Assembly: GCA_002702235.1 (NCBI GenBank) | Contig: NZYO01000002.1 | Span: 1-11,461 of the forward strand | Reading direction: 5' to 3' | From: Gammaproteobacteria bacterium | GTDB taxonomy: Bacteria > Pseudomonadota > Gammaproteobacteria > Poriferisulfidales > GCA-002705445 | Length of the DNA stretch: 11,461 bases | Shown: positions 1 to 7,939 of the stretch, in pieces | How positions within the stretch are numbered: position 1 is the stretch's first letter | How the letters are laid out: every line of letters begins with the position of its first letter | Position numbers and translations under genes: made by a program | Notes under the pieces: model-generated | Told to the model about the DNA's origin: nothing | Seen by the model: only the letters and a program-made list of their open reading frames with translations | The model's database searches: none

Positions 1-367
1 TATAAGCTAGTTGGGTAAATATTCTTACAAATTCAGTATAGAAACCTTCTTTTATTTTATAAATTTTATCTTGTAATAAAGTAAATTTAGTAAAATCTAA
101 ATTTAGATTATGTTTATTAATTTCTTTAGATATATTTGCATTATAAAAATATTTATATAAAAGATCTTCTTTAGAAATATGGTATATAAAATCAATCAAA
201 TTATTCGAATTAAGCCTTTTGTTAATATCTTCAATCCAACAATTTATTTGATTAAACTTATCGTCTCTAGGTTTGTCAATAAATCCTAGAAAAGATGATT
301 TTTTTTCGATAAATAAAGTTATAGATAATGAAGCTAAAAAGCATAATACAAAACTTAAAATCAGCAT
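1..367 (-). CDS. Unrecognised membrane-anchored protein, 3' end outside window
   Basis: I do not recognise this gene. An ATG at 365-367 opens a frame that runs without a stop for 122 codons to the window edge, which is unlikely by chance in DNA this rich in A and T. Residues 1-20 are almost wholly hydrophobic (MLILSFVLCF...LFIE), followed by lysines. With no positive charge before the hydrophobic stretch and several after it, a membrane anchor with the C-terminal part in the cytoplasm is more likely than a cleaved signal peptide. The rest is Lys/Asn/Ile/Phe-rich and looks helical, with no cysteine pairs or nucleotide-binding motif. It starts 9 bases after the ssb stop and in the same frame, so it is probably cotranscribed with ssb. 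No Shine-Dalgarno is visible, and this is the only ATG in frame. Function unknown. Confidence 0.6.
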   Translation of the reverse strand, partial: MLILSFVLCFLASLSITLFIEKKSSFLGFIDKPRDDKFNQINCWIEDINKRLNSNNLIDFIYHISKEDLLYKYFYNANISKEINKHNLNLDFTKFTLLQDKIYKIKEGFYTEFVRIFTQLAY

Positions 368-376
368 TTGTTTTAA

Positions 377-838
377 TTAAAATGGAATATCATCGTCAAA
401 TTCGCTGTCATTTTTGGAATTTGATTCTTTTGGTATTTGGTTGTCTTTTTTATTTTCTTGATTATTTGTACTGTAGGTTTCACTATTACCCTCAGAAGTA
501 TTTTGGTTTGCGCTACCCATAAACTGTAATCTGTCAGCAATAATTGATGTTGAGTATCTTTCAATGCCATCTTTTTCATATTTACTTGTCTCAATCCTAC
601 CTTCGACGTAAAGTCTTGAGCCTTTCTTTACATATTTTTCGGCTAGTTCAGCTTGTTGTCGAAACAACATGACATTATGCCATTCCGTCTTATCTTTCTT
701 TTCACCAGTTTCTTTATCTTTCCAAGACATGTTAGTAGCGATAGATAACCTGCACATCGCTGTTCCTGAAGGTGCATATTTCATTTCAGGGTCATTTCCT
801 ACATTTCCAAGTATAATTACCTTATTTATTGAAGACAT
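377..838 (-). CDS. ssb: Single-stranded DNA-binding protein SSB
   Basis: SSB coats single-stranded DNA during replication, recombination and repair, and recruits partner enzymes through its acidic tail. The product is 153 residues. An OB-fold spans about residues 1-108, opening with INKVIILGNVGNDPE, and carries the DNA-stacking aromatics W39, W53 and F59. The fourth classic tryptophan (W88 in E. coli) is Y87 here. A flexible Asn/Ser/Gln/Lys-rich linker (about 112-145) leads to the canonical tip DDDIPF. I chose ATG 838 over an in-frame TTG one codon earlier because AGGA at 845-848 sits 6 bases from it. The gene is divergent from uvrA, as in E. coli, and an unknown gene follows 9 bases downstream. 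Confidence 0.97.
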   Translation of the reverse strand: MSSINKVIILGNVGNDPEMKYAPSGTAMCRLSIATNMSWKDKETGEKKDKTEWHNVMLFRQQAELAEKYVKKGSRLYVEGRIETSKYEKDGIERYSTSIIADRLQFMGSANQNTSEGNSETYSTNNQENKKDNQIPKESNSKNDSEFDDDIPF

Positions 839-844
839 CAAAAA

Positions 845-848
845 TCCT
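845..848 (-). promoter_or_regulatory. Ribosome binding site of ssb
   Basis: On the minus strand AGGA lies 6 bases before the ATG at 838. It decides the start in favour of ATG rather than the TTG at 841. Confidence 0.6.
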
Positions 849-860
849 TAGTTTAAATTT

Positions 861-866
861 ATTATA
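861..866 (-). promoter_or_regulatory. Candidate -10 box for ssb
   Basis: A perfect TATAAT on the minus strand would start transcription near 854, giving a leader of about 16 bases that still contains the AGGA site. No convincing -35 is seen: the hexamer 17 bases upstream, 884-889, reads GGAATC. TATAAT arises easily by chance in such AT-rich DNA, so this is only a candidate. Confidence 0.35.
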
Positions 867-889
867 TATTTAATTTTTATATAGATTCC

Positions 890-895
890 TATAAT
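890..895 (+). promoter_or_regulatory. Candidate -10 box for uvrA, very close to its ATG
   Basis: A perfect TATAAT ends 11 bases before the uvrA ATG at 907. Transcription would then start near 902, leaving a leader of about 5 bases with no room for a Shine-Dalgarno, and none is present. The -35 region 17 bases upstream (867-872) is only TATTTA. The 68-bp spacer contains no CTG or CAG half-site and so no E. coli-type LexA box. Confidence 0.35.
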
Positions 896-906
896 ATCAC
901 ATACTC

Positions 907-3714
907 ATGAGGAATATAGTAATTAAAGGCGCAAAAAGCCATAACCTAAAGAATATTGATTTAACAATACCTAGAGACAAATTAATTGTTATAACGGGTC
1001 TATCTGGTTCAGGAAAATCATCATTAGCATTTGATACAATTTTTGCCGAAGGACAAAGAAGATATGTTGAATCTCTGTCCGCATATGCAAGACAATTCTT
1101 AGCAAGAATGGAGCGACCTGATGTTGACTCTATTGAAGGTCTCTCGCCAGCAATATCTATAGAGCAAAAAACAACGTCTCATAATCCAAGATCTACGGTT
1201 GGAACAGTTACAGAAATTCATGACTATCTTAGACTACTATATGCAAGAGCAGGAACACCAATTTGTCCTGATCACAAATGTAGCTTAGAGGCAAAAACTG
1301 TTAATGAAATAGTAATGGAATTATATGAGAGTATAGAGGAGAACACACCTATACAAATACTTTCTCCCTTAGTTCGTAATAGGAAAGGAGAGCATAAAGA
1401 TGCTCTACTGGGGCTAAAGCAAAAAGGATTTATAAGAGTTAATTTAGATAACGAAACATACTTAATAGACGAAATACCAAAAATTGACCCAAAAAAAAAT
1501 CATACAATTGACATAGTTATTGATAGAGTCAAATTAACTGAAAATATAAAAACTCGTTTAACTGAATCTATAGAAATAGCCTTAGAACATGGAAACGATG
1601 TTTTAAAAATTTACGTAAATGGAGCTATAAAAACTTTCTCAACTAAATTTGCATGCCCGATTTGTGATTACTCCATACCAGAATTAGAGCCTAGACTTTT
1701 TTCATTTAATAGCCCAGTCGGAGCATGTCCCGAATGTGATGGATTAGGAATAAAACAATATTTTGATAAATCTAAAATAATAAATGAAGAGTTATCCATA
1801 AATGATGGTGCGATAAAGGGATGGACTCAGAAAAATGAATTTTATTTTTCCTTAATGCAATCTTTATCAAAAGAATTTTCAATAAATTTAGATACTCCTT
1901 TTAAATTATTATCGAAAACAAATAAAAGCATTATTTTAGATGGCTCTGGAAAAAGAGAAATTAAATATTTTTATTATAATTCTAATGGTAAAAAAGTTAA
2001 TAAAAAAAATATATTTGAAGGTGTTATAAATAACTTTGAAAGAAGATATTATAATACAGATTCCTTTTTTGTAAAAGAGGAGCTTGGAAAATATATGTCT
2101 AAGATGACCTGCGATGCATGCAATGGGACCAGGCTTTCTGAAACATCTAGAAATGTTTTCATTAATGATTTAAATATAGCACAGCTATCAAATTTGAGTA
2201 TCGAAAAGATTCTTTCTTTTTTTAATAAACTCGAATTCTCAGGGAAGAAAAAAATTATTGCTGAAAAATTAATCCACGAGATAAGCTCACGACTTAATTT
2301 CCTTGTCGACGTTGGCCTTGATTACTTAACACTTGATAGAAGTGCTGAAACTTTATCAGGTGGAGAGAATCAAAGAATTAGATTGGCTAGCCAAATTGGG
2401 GCTGGTTTAGTTGGTGTTACATATATTCTTGATGAACCTTCTATAGGTTTACATCAGAGAGATAATGAAAAATTAATTAAAACCCTTAAATACCTTAAAA
2501 ATCTAGGAAATACAGTCATCGTTGTTGAACATGATGAGGCAACGATTAAATCAGCTGATTACATAATTGATATTGGGCCTTTCGCTGGTCAACATGGTGG
2601 AAATGTTGTCTTCGCTGGAGAATTAAAAAAATTACTTAAAAGTAATGAATCCCTTACATCGCAATACATAAATGGTGTTAAAAAAATATCTATTCCCAAA
2701 AAAAAATTACCCAATAAAAATTTTATAAAAATTCAAAAAGCAAGCTCCAATAATTTAAAAAATATTGATGCAAATATTCCTGTTGGATTATTTACTTGTG
2801 TTACTGGAGTATCTGGCTCTGGAAAATCAACACTAATTAATGATACCTTGCTCCCTTTTATTCATAATTACATAAACAAATACCAAAATACTAGGAATAA
2901 TGTAAAAAGTATATCTGGGGTGGAATTTTTTGATAAAGTTATAGAAATAAATCAAAGCCCAATAGGAAGAACTCCAAGATCAAATCCCGCTACGTATACA
3001 GGTTTATTTACACTTATTAGGGACTTATTTGCAGCTACAAAAGAGTCAAGATCAAGAGGGTATTCTACGGGAAGATTTAGTTTTAATGTTAAGGGTGGAA
3101 GATGTGAAGCATGTAGAGGAGATGGGGTTATAAAGGTTGAAATGCATTTCCTACCTGATGTTTATGTGAAATGTGATGTTTGTAAAGGTAAGAGATACAA
3201 TGATGCAACACTTGAAATACTATATAAAAATAAAAATATCTCAGAAATTTTAGATATGACAGTTGAAGAAGCTTATAATTTTTTTGAAAATGTTCCGACT
3301 ATAAAAAATAAGTTACAAACACTTGTGGATGTAGGGCTTTCTTATATTAAAATTGGGCAAAATGCTACAACCTTATCAGGCGGAGAAGCGCAAAGAGTAA
3401 AGCTAGCAAAAGAACTTTCAAGAAGAGATACTGGAAGAACACTGTATTTATTTGATGAACCCACAACTGGCCTTCACTCTCATGATATCGACCAGTTATT
3501 AAAAATTATTTATTTTTTAAAGGAAAAAGGAAATACTATAGTTGTAATAGAACACAATATGGATGTCATTAAAACCAGTGACTGGGTGATTGATTTAGGC
3601 CCTGATGGTGGTCAAAAAGGTGGAGAAATACTATTTGAGGGCATGACAAAAGATATTGTAAAATGTAAAAAATCATACACAGGTAAATTTTTAAAAGATT
3701 ACTTTTCAGCCTGA
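907..3714 (+). CDS. uvrA: UvrABC excision nuclease subunit A
   Basis: UvrA is the damage-sensing ATPase of nucleotide excision repair. As a dimer it finds bulky lesions and loads UvrB. The product has 935 residues (940 in E. coli), so it is full length. Both ABC-type ATPase modules are intact. Walker A motifs lie at 31-39 (GLSGSGKSS) and about 634-642 (GVSGSGKST), LSGGE signatures at 483 and 823, and Walker B Asp-Glu pairs at 509-510 and 850-851. Zinc-module cysteines are C250/C253 with C274/C277, and C733/C736 with C756/C759. A conserved CDAC is at 402-405. The UvrB-binding and DNA-binding insertions lie between the first Walker A and its signature. The N-terminus matches the family at this ATG, despite no visible ribosome binding site. 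The gene stands alone on the plus strand, divergent from ssb, and its 3' end overlaps rplQ by 16 bases. Confidence 0.98.
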   Translation: MRNIVIKGAKSHNLKNIDLTIPRDKLIVITGLSGSGKSSLAFDTIFAEGQRRYVESLSAYARQFLARMERPDVDSIEGLSPAISIEQKTTSHNPRSTVGTVTEIHDYLRLLYARAGTPICPDHKCSLEAKTVNEIVMELYESIEENTPIQILSPLVRNRKGEHKDALLGLKQKGFIRVNLDNETYLIDEIPKIDPKKNHTIDIVIDRVKLTENIKTRLTESIEIALEHGNDVLKIYVNGAIKTFSTKFACPICDYSIPELEPRLFSFNSPVGACPECDGLGIKQYFDKSKIINEELSINDGAIKGWTQKNEFYFSLMQSLSKEFSINLDTPFKLLSKTNKSIILDGSGKREIKYFYYNSNGKKVNKKNIFEGVINNFERRYYNTDSFFVKEELGKYMSKMTCDACNGTRLSETSRNVFINDLNIAQLSNLSIEKILSFFNKLEFSGKKKIIAEKLIHEISSRLNFLVDVGLDYLTLDRSAETLSGGENQRIRLASQIGAGLVGVTYILDEPSIGLHQRDNEKLIKTLKYLKNLGNTVIVVEHDEATIKSADYIIDIGPFAGQHGGNVVFAGELKKLLKSNESLTSQYINGVKKISIPKKKLPNKNFIKIQKASSNNLKNIDANIPVGLFTCVTGVSGSGKSTLINDTLLPFIHNYINKYQNTRNNVKSISGVEFFDKVIEINQSPIGRTPRSNPATYTGLFTLIRDLFAATKESRSRGYSTGRFSFNVKGGRCEACRGDGVIKVEMHFLPDVYVKCDVCKGKRYNDATLEILYKNKNISEILDMTVEEAYNFFENVPTIKNKLQTLVDVGLSYIKIGQNATTLSGGEAQRVKLAKELSRRDTGRTLYLFDEPTTGLHSHDIDQLLKIIYFLKEKGNTIVVIEHNMDVIKTSDWVIDLGPDGGQKGGEILFEGMTKDIVKCKKSYTGKFLKDYFSA

Positions 3715-4094
3715 ATACTATCGTCTGACAATTCAGCGTTATCTTTAACAAGTTGTATAATAGCCATGTCAGCTTTATCCCCGTTTCTATAACCACATTT
3801 TAATATTTTAGTATAACCACCTGGTCTATCTTTAAAACGTGGTCCAATTTCGTCAAATAATTTTTTTACCATTTCCTTGGACCTAAGTCTAGAAAATACA
3901 ATTCTTCTCTTAGAAACTGAATCATTTTTTGAGATGGTTATAAGCCTCTCAGCAAAACCTCTTAACTCTTTTGCTTTTGTTAAAGTTGTTTTAATTGACT
4001 CATGCTCGAATAAGGAAGTACTCATATTTCTCATCATTGACTTCTTATGAGAGGACGTTCTATTTAGTTTTCTTCCAGAATATCTATGTCTCAT
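3699..4094 (-). CDS. rplQ: 50S ribosomal protein L17
   Basis: L17 belongs to the large subunit near the peptide exit tunnel. The 131-residue product starts [20 protein letters not shown], the family's most conserved stretch, and keeps the basic core ending in the [13 protein letters not shown] region near residues 99-111. A short acidic, variable tail follows. It is the last gene of the alpha operon, 2 bases after the rpoA stop. AGGT lies about 8 bases before its ATG. Its end runs into the 3' end of the convergent uvrA, and I see no intrinsic terminator for either transcript. Confidence 0.97.
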   Translation of the reverse strand: MRHRYSGRKLNRTSSHKKSMMRNMSTSLFEHESIKTTLTKAKELRGFAERLITISKNDSVSKRRIVFSRLRSKEMVKKLFDEIGPRFKDRPGGYTKILKCGYRNGDKADMAIIQLVKDNAELSDDSIQAEK

Positions 4095-4096
4095 TT

Positions 4097-5101
4097 TTAA
4101 AACCTGTTATTTTGTTGACTACTATCTTCCGCTCTTAAATTCGTTGGCGGCCAATTATCAAGCTTCATTCCTAATGATAATCCATATGTACCCAATACAT
4201 CTTTAATTTCAGTAAGAGATTTCTTTCCTAAATTAGGTGTTTTTAATAACTCACTTTCGGTTCTTTGAATTAAATCACCTATGTAATAAACATTTTCTGC
4301 TTTCAAGCAATTTGCGGACCTTACAGTAAGCTCAAGATCGTCAACCGGGCGTAAAAGGTTTGGATCTACTTGCTCTTCAACTTTAACTTGTTCTTTTTCT
4401 TCAATTGCTTTTAGGTCTACAAATGTTGATACTTGATCATGTAAGATTGTTGCTGCTTCTTTTATGCAAGACTCTGGGTCTATTGTGCCGTCAGTTTCTA
4501 TTTCGATAATTAATTTATCTAAATCAGTTCTCTTTTCAACTCTTGCACTCTCTACATTATAGGAAACTTTTTTTACTGGAGAAAAACTTGCATCAACTAA
4601 AAGCGAGCCAATATTCTTCTCAGTGTTTTCCGCAAATACAGTAGATGGGACGTATCCTATGCCTTCGTTAACTTTTATATCCATCTCAAAATTAAAAGGC
4701 TTGGTAATGTGTGCTATAACGCAATCTGGGTTAACTATTTCAATATTATTCTTTAGCTCAATATCAGCTGCTGTAACAGGACCAGCATCATTTTTTGTAA
4801 GACTTAGGTTTGCAGTTGTATTACCATTCATAACAAAGGCAATATTTTTTAGATTAAGAAGTATATCAATAACATCTTCTTCTACACCCTCTATCGCACT
4901 ATACTCATGCTTAACACCTTTTATAGAAACTTCCGTAATTGCAGAACCAACAATTGATGAAAGCATAATACGTCTTAAAGCGCTTCCTAGAGTATGTCCA
5001 AATCCTCTTTCAAGTGGTTCAAGGGTTACTCGCGTATTATTTAGCGAAGTATTTTCTATATTTACAATTTTAGGTTTTAATAAATTATTAAAATTAGTCA
5101 C
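4097..5101 (-). CDS. rpoA: DNA-directed RNA polymerase subunit alpha
   Basis: Alpha nucleates RNA polymerase assembly and contacts promoter UP elements and activators. The 334-residue product has the N-terminal dimerisation domain, with [19 protein letters not shown] at about 26-44, to about residue 230. A charged Glu/Lys/Val linker follows, then a C-terminal domain from about 249. There, R261 in [12 protein letters not shown] corresponds to the DNA-contacting R265 of E. coli, and [14 protein letters not shown] is intact. The tail is unusually Asn/Gln-rich ([10 protein letters not shown]). The start is GTG at 5099-5101: GAGG at 5109-5112 lies 7 bases upstream, there is no better ATG, and the protein aligns from VTNF to E. 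coli VTEF. It follows rpsD by 15 bases. Confidence 0.97.
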   Translation of the reverse strand: MTNFNNLLKPKIVNIENTSLNNTRVTLEPLERGFGHTLGSALRRIMLSSIVGSAITEVSIKGVKHEYSAIEGVEEDVIDILLNLKNIAFVMNGNTTANLSLTKNDAGPVTAADIELKNNIEIVNPDCVIAHITKPFNFEMDIKVNEGIGYVPSTVFAENTEKNIGSLLVDASFSPVKKVSYNVESARVEKRTDLDKLIIEIETDGTIDPESCIKEAATILHDQVSTFVDLKAIEEKEQVKVEEQVDPNLLRPVDDLELTVRSANCLKAENVYYIGDLIQRTESELLKTPNLGKKSLTEIKDVLGTYGLSLGMKLDNWPPTNLRAEDSSQQNNRF

Positions 5102-5108
5102 TTTAGTA

Positions 5109-5112
5109 CCTC
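5109..5112 (-). promoter_or_regulatory. Ribosome binding site deciding the GTG start of rpoA
   Basis: GAGG on the minus strand lies 7 bases before the GTG at 5101. No ATG is available nearby in frame, so this site supports the GTG start. Confidence 0.6.
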
Positions 5113-5116
5113 TATA

Positions 5117-5740
5117 TTATTTTGAATAAAGTTCTACTACTAGCGATTCGTTAATATCGCTCGGTAAATCGATTCTTTCTGGAACAGATTTAAATACTCC
5201 TTCCATCTTTTTTACGTCAACTTTAACCCAATCTGATATTACTTCATTTTGTTCAGCAATATCGAGGGAGTCTTTTATTCTTGTTTGATTTTTTGATTTC
5301 TCTTTAATAGAGATAATATCTTCTGGATTCACTTGGTATGATGGTATATTTACAATTTTTCCGTTGACTAGAATAGATTTATGATTAACAAGTTGCCTAC
5401 ATTCAGCTCTAGTTACTCCAAAACCCATTCTATATACAACATTATCAAGTCTACACTCTAGTGATTTTAGGAGATTTTCACCCGTGGCTCCTTTTCTCTG
5501 TGCGGCTTTTTTATAATATTTTCTAAATTGCTTTTCTAAAACTCCATACATTCTTTTTAGTTTTTGCTTTTCTCTTAACTGTAAACCATAATCGGATAAT
5601 CTGCTTTTTCTTTCAGAGTGTTGACCAGGTTGTGTTTCCAATTTACATTTAGAATCCAAAGGCCTAGAAATTCTTTTAAGTGATAGGTCGTAACCTTCTC
5701 TTCTCATTAATTTGCATTTTGGTCCTATATATCTAGCCAC
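5117..5740 (-). CDS. rpsD: 30S ribosomal protein S4
   Basis: S4 is a primary 16S rRNA binder that starts small-subunit assembly. In E. coli it also represses translation of its own (alpha) operon. The 207-residue product starts [19 protein letters not shown], followed by a helical region (about 50-95). An S4 RNA-binding domain covers about 97-160, with [15 protein letters not shown] and the HKSILVNGK turn. The start codon is GTG at 5738-5740, sharing one base with the rpsK stop (TAGTG). It is preceded by a perfect AGGAGG inside the rpsK coding end. Translation is very probably coupled to rpsK. Confidence 0.97.
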   Translation of the reverse strand: MARYIGPKCKLMRREGYDLSLKRISRPLDSKCKLETQPGQHSERKSRLSDYGLQLREKQKLKRMYGVLEKQFRKYYKKAAQRKGATGENLLKSLECRLDNVVYRMGFGVTRAECRQLVNHKSILVNGKIVNIPSYQVNPEDIISIKEKSKNQTRIKDSLDIAEQNEVISDWVKVDVKKMEGVFKSVPERIDLPSDINESLVVELYSK

Positions 5741-6138
5741 TACACCCTCCTCTTTTTAGGCGGCCTGCAACCATTATGTGGAATTGGTGTTACATCATTT
5801 ATATCGGTTATTTTATACCCTAATCCATTTAACGCTCTAACTGCTGATTCTCTTCCTGGGCCAGGTCCTTTGACTAAAACCATAAGATTTTTCAAACCAA
5901 ACTCCTTTGCTTTAGTGCCAGCTTTTTCAGCAGCAATTTGAGCAGCAAATGGTGTACTTTTTCTTGAACCTCTAAATCCTGATCCTCCAGAAGTTGCCCA
6001 ACAAAGTGTATTACCCTGTCGATCAGTTATGGTCACTATTGTGTTGTTAAATGTAGAGTTAATACAAGCAATACCTTCAGTAATGACTTTTTTTACTTTT
6101 TTTTTGCTTTTTATAGCTGTTTTTGTAGTTTTTGCCAT
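5740..6138 (-). CDS. rpsK: 30S ribosomal protein S11
   Basis: S11 sits on the small-subunit platform next to the E site and the Shine-Dalgarno helix. The 132-residue product has a variable Lys-rich N-terminus, then the family core from [18 protein letters not shown] to the conserved C-terminal stretch [18 protein letters not shown]. The ATG at 6136-6138 is 3 bases past the rpsM stop, with AGGA about 8 bases upstream. The last codons are AAG AGG AGG GTG TAG, and the two AGG arginine codons double as the ribosome binding site of rpsD. Confidence 0.98.
   Translation of the reverse strand: MAKTTKTAIKSKKKVKKVITEGIACINSTFNNTIVTITDRQGNTLCWATSGGSGFRGSRKSTPFAAQIAAEKAGTKAKEFGLKNLMVLVKGPGPGRESAVRALNGLGYKITDINDVTPIPHNGCRPPKKRRV
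5746..5751 (-). promoter_or_regulatory. Perfect Shine-Dalgarno for rpsD inside rpsK
   Basis: AGGAGG on the minus strand is made of two arginine codons of rpsK and stands 5 bases before the GTG start of rpsD. It is the only full six-base consensus I noticed at a start in the window. Confidence 0.85.
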
Positions 6139-6141
6139 TTT

Positions 6142-6498
6142 CTATTTCCTTATTGCTTTTCTAGGCCCTTTTCTAGTCCTAGAATTATTTTTTGTTTTTT
6201 GTCCTCTCAACGGAAGACCTTTCCTATGTCTTATACCTCTGTAGGTTCCAAGATCCATGAGTCTTTTTATTGACATAGTTACTTCTCTTCTTAGATCACC
6301 TTCAATATTATATTTGACAATATGGTTTCGAAGTAATTCAATTTGCTCTTCAGTCAATGCATTTATCTTAGTTTGAGGATTAATATTTAACTCGCCACAT
6401 ATTTTTCCAGATAGACTTCTTCCAATTCCATATATAGATGTTAAAGCAATAATTACATGCTTATTATCAGGTATATTTATCCCAGCTATTCTAGCCAT
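6142..6498 (-). CDS. rpsM: 30S ribosomal protein S13
   Basis: S13 lies in the head of the small subunit and forms bridges to the large subunit and P-site tRNA. The 118-residue product opens [20 protein letters not shown], has the helix-two-turns-helix region with [14 protein letters not shown], then the [12 protein letters not shown] motif and a basic tail. The ATG at 6496-6498 is preceded by GGAGA about 4-5 bases upstream. It is the first gene of the alpha operon, with a promoter candidate in the 56-bp spacer behind rpmJ. Confidence 0.97.
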   Translation of the reverse strand: MARIAGINIPDNKHVIIALTSIYGIGRSLSGKICGELNINPQTKINALTEEQIELLRNHIVKYNIEGDLRREVTMSIKRLMDLGTYRGIRHRKGLPLRGQKTKNNSRTRKGPRKAIRK

Positions 6499-6521
6499 TG
6501 TTTCTCCGTATAAAGCATTGT

Positions 6522-6550
6522 ATTGTATTCAAAAGTTTTAATCATATCAA
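6522..6550 (-). promoter_or_regulatory. Alpha-operon promoter, sigma-70 type
   Basis: On the minus strand TTGATA (6545-6550) and TACAAT (6522-6527) are separated by exactly 17 bases, each box one mismatch from consensus. The -35 begins 5 bases after the rpmJ stop. Transcription would start near 6515, giving a 5' leader of roughly 17 bases before rpsM, just long enough to hold the GGAGA site. E. coli also has a promoter between rpmJ and rpsM. Activity is inferred from sequence only. Confidence 0.65.
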
Positions 6551-6554
6551 TTAT

Positions 6555-6668
6555 TTATCCCTGTTTTTGTTTATGCCTAGGGTTGATGCAAATTACCCGA
6601 ACTACTCCATTTCGTCTAATAATTTTGCAATTTCTACATATTTTTTTAACCGATGCTCTTACTTTCAT
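6555..6668 (-). CDS. rpmJ: 50S ribosomal protein L36, zinc-binding form
   Basis: L36 is the smallest large-subunit protein and stabilises 23S rRNA near the L11/L16 region. The 37-residue product starts [15 protein letters not shown] and ends RHKQKQG. The zinc ligands C11, C14, C27 and H32 are all present, so this is the C+ form. It is one residue shorter than E. coli RpmJ, in the stretch between C27 and H32. Its ATG overlaps the secY stop as ATGA, and AAGGGG in the last secY codons can serve as ribosome binding site. It closes the spc operon. Confidence 0.95.
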   Translation of the reverse strand: MKVRASVKKICRNCKIIRRNGVVRVICINPRHKQKQG

Positions 6669-7939
6669 CTGCTATACCCCTTTAAATTTGACTTTTTCAT
6701 CAGATTACCATATTGATAATTCATCAAATGAGCTTGTAATTGACTTATAAAGTCCATAATCACAACTACTATAATTAATAATGATGTGCCTCCAAAGTAG
6801 AAAGGAACATTTAAGCCGATAATTAAAAATTCTGGAAGCAAGCAAACTAATGTAATATAGATAGCTCCAACAGCAGTTAGCCTTGTTAAAACATTATCAA
6901 TATATTTTGAGGTTTGCTCACCTGGTCTAACCCCAGGTATAGAGGCTCCTGATTTTTTTAAGTTATCAGAAGTGTCTCTTGAATCATATACAATAGCGGT
7001 ATAAAAAAAACAGAAAAACACTATTGCGACAGTATAAAAAACCACATATAAAGGCTGGCCTGGTGCTATAGATGAAGCAGCAGTTTTAAGCCATGACATT
7101 GTTTCGCTTGATCCAGCCCATTGACCAAGTGTAGATGGAAATAAAATAATACTTGATGCAAATATAGGTGGGATGACTCCTGCCATATTCAGCTTTAAAG
7201 GTAAGTAGCTTGATTGTGCTTGAAATAACTTTCTTCCTTGCTGTCTTCTTGCATAGTTAATAGGAATTTTCCTTAATCCTCTCTCAACAAAAACAACAAA
7301 AGCTGTAACTGATATTGCAAGAAGCATGAGGATTACAATGATAAATGAACTCAATTCGCCAGTGCTTGATAGTTCTAAGGTTCCGCCTATGGCAGATGGG
7401 AGTCCAGAAACAATACTAATGAAAATAATTATTGATATACCATTTCCAATACCCCTCTCACTAACTTGTTCGCCCAACCACATTAAGAACATTGTTCCTG
7501 TAACTAATGTAACTATTGTAGAAAAAATAAATCCAGATCCTTGGTAGAGCGATATACCTTGCGCTTGAAGTGCTACTGCTACCCCTCCCGCTTGAAGAGT
7601 GGCTAGCACCACGGTACCGTACCTTGTAAATTGTGTAATTTTTCTTCTACCACTATCACCTTCTTTTTTGATTTCTTTTAATGTAGGGATGATCGAAGTC
7701 ATCAATTGCATGATAATAGATGCAGAAATATAAGGCATAATACCTAAAGCCATAATACTAAATCTTTCAAGAGCTCCTCCAGAAAACATATTAAACATAT
7801 CTATAATCGTTCCACTTTGCTCTTCAAAAAAAGATGATAATGCTTCAGGGTTTATTCCTGGAACAGGAATATATGTTCCTATTCTGTAAACAATAATAGC
7901 CATTAAGACAAACAATAATCTTTTTCTTAAATCAGACAT
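6665..7939 (-). CDS. secY: Protein translocase subunit SecY
   Basis: SecY is the channel of the SecYEG translocon in the inner membrane. The 424-residue product shows the ten-helix family pattern. TM1 is at about 8-28 with YIPVPGINP, followed by the plug region with [10 protein letters not shown] at 49-58, then TM2 with [13 protein letters not shown]. The large cytosolic loop has [20 protein letters not shown] (roughly 215-235). The last helix is followed by a short basic tail. It lacks about 18 residues that precede the ELKRRLLF-like segment in E. coli. In-frame sequence upstream of ATG 7937-7939 reaches a stop after about nine codons with no ATG, GTG or TTG. The start shares one base with the rplO stop (TAATG), implying coupling. 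Confidence 0.96.
   Translation of the reverse strand: MSDLRKRLLFVLMAIIVYRIGTYIPVPGINPEALSSFFEEQSGTIIDMFNMFSGGALERFSIMALGIMPYISASIIMQLMTSIIPTLKEIKKEGDSGRRKITQFTRYGTVVLATLQAGGVAVALQAQGISLYQGSGFIFSTIVTLVTGTMFLMWLGEQVSERGIGNGISIIIFISIVSGLPSAIGGTLELSSTGELSSFIIVILMLLAISVTAFVVFVERGLRKIPINYARRQQGRKLFQAQSSYLPLKLNMAGVIPPIFASSIILFPSTLGQWAGSSETMSWLKTAASSIAPGQPLYVVFYTVAIVFFCFFYTAIVYDSRDTSDNLKKSGASIPGVRPGEQTSKYIDNVLTRLTAVGAIYITLVCLLPEFLIIGLNVPFYFGGTSLLIIVVVIMDFISQLQAHLMNYQYGNLMKKSNLKGYSR

Noticed and set aside
328-522. 64-codon plus-strand frame opposite ssb
   Set aside because: It is the reverse of the ssb C-terminal region and the start of the next gene, with no independent support.
839-841. TTG as the start of ssb, one codon before the ATG
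   Set aside because: The AGGA site is well spaced for the ATG at 838, and ATG is preferred.
3711-3736. CTGAAT ... ATTCAG inverted repeat after the uvrA stop as a terminator
   Set aside because: The stem is only 6 pairs with a 14-base loop, is not GC-rich and has no T run behind it.
4623-5129. 168-codon plus-strand open frame opposite rpoA
   Set aside because: It is an antisense shadow of rpoA with no ribosome binding site and no recognisable protein character.
6498-6750. Two short plus-strand frames across the rpsM-rpmJ spacer
   Set aside because: They are shadows of rpmJ, the spacer and the secY end, and they conflict with the clear minus-strand genes.
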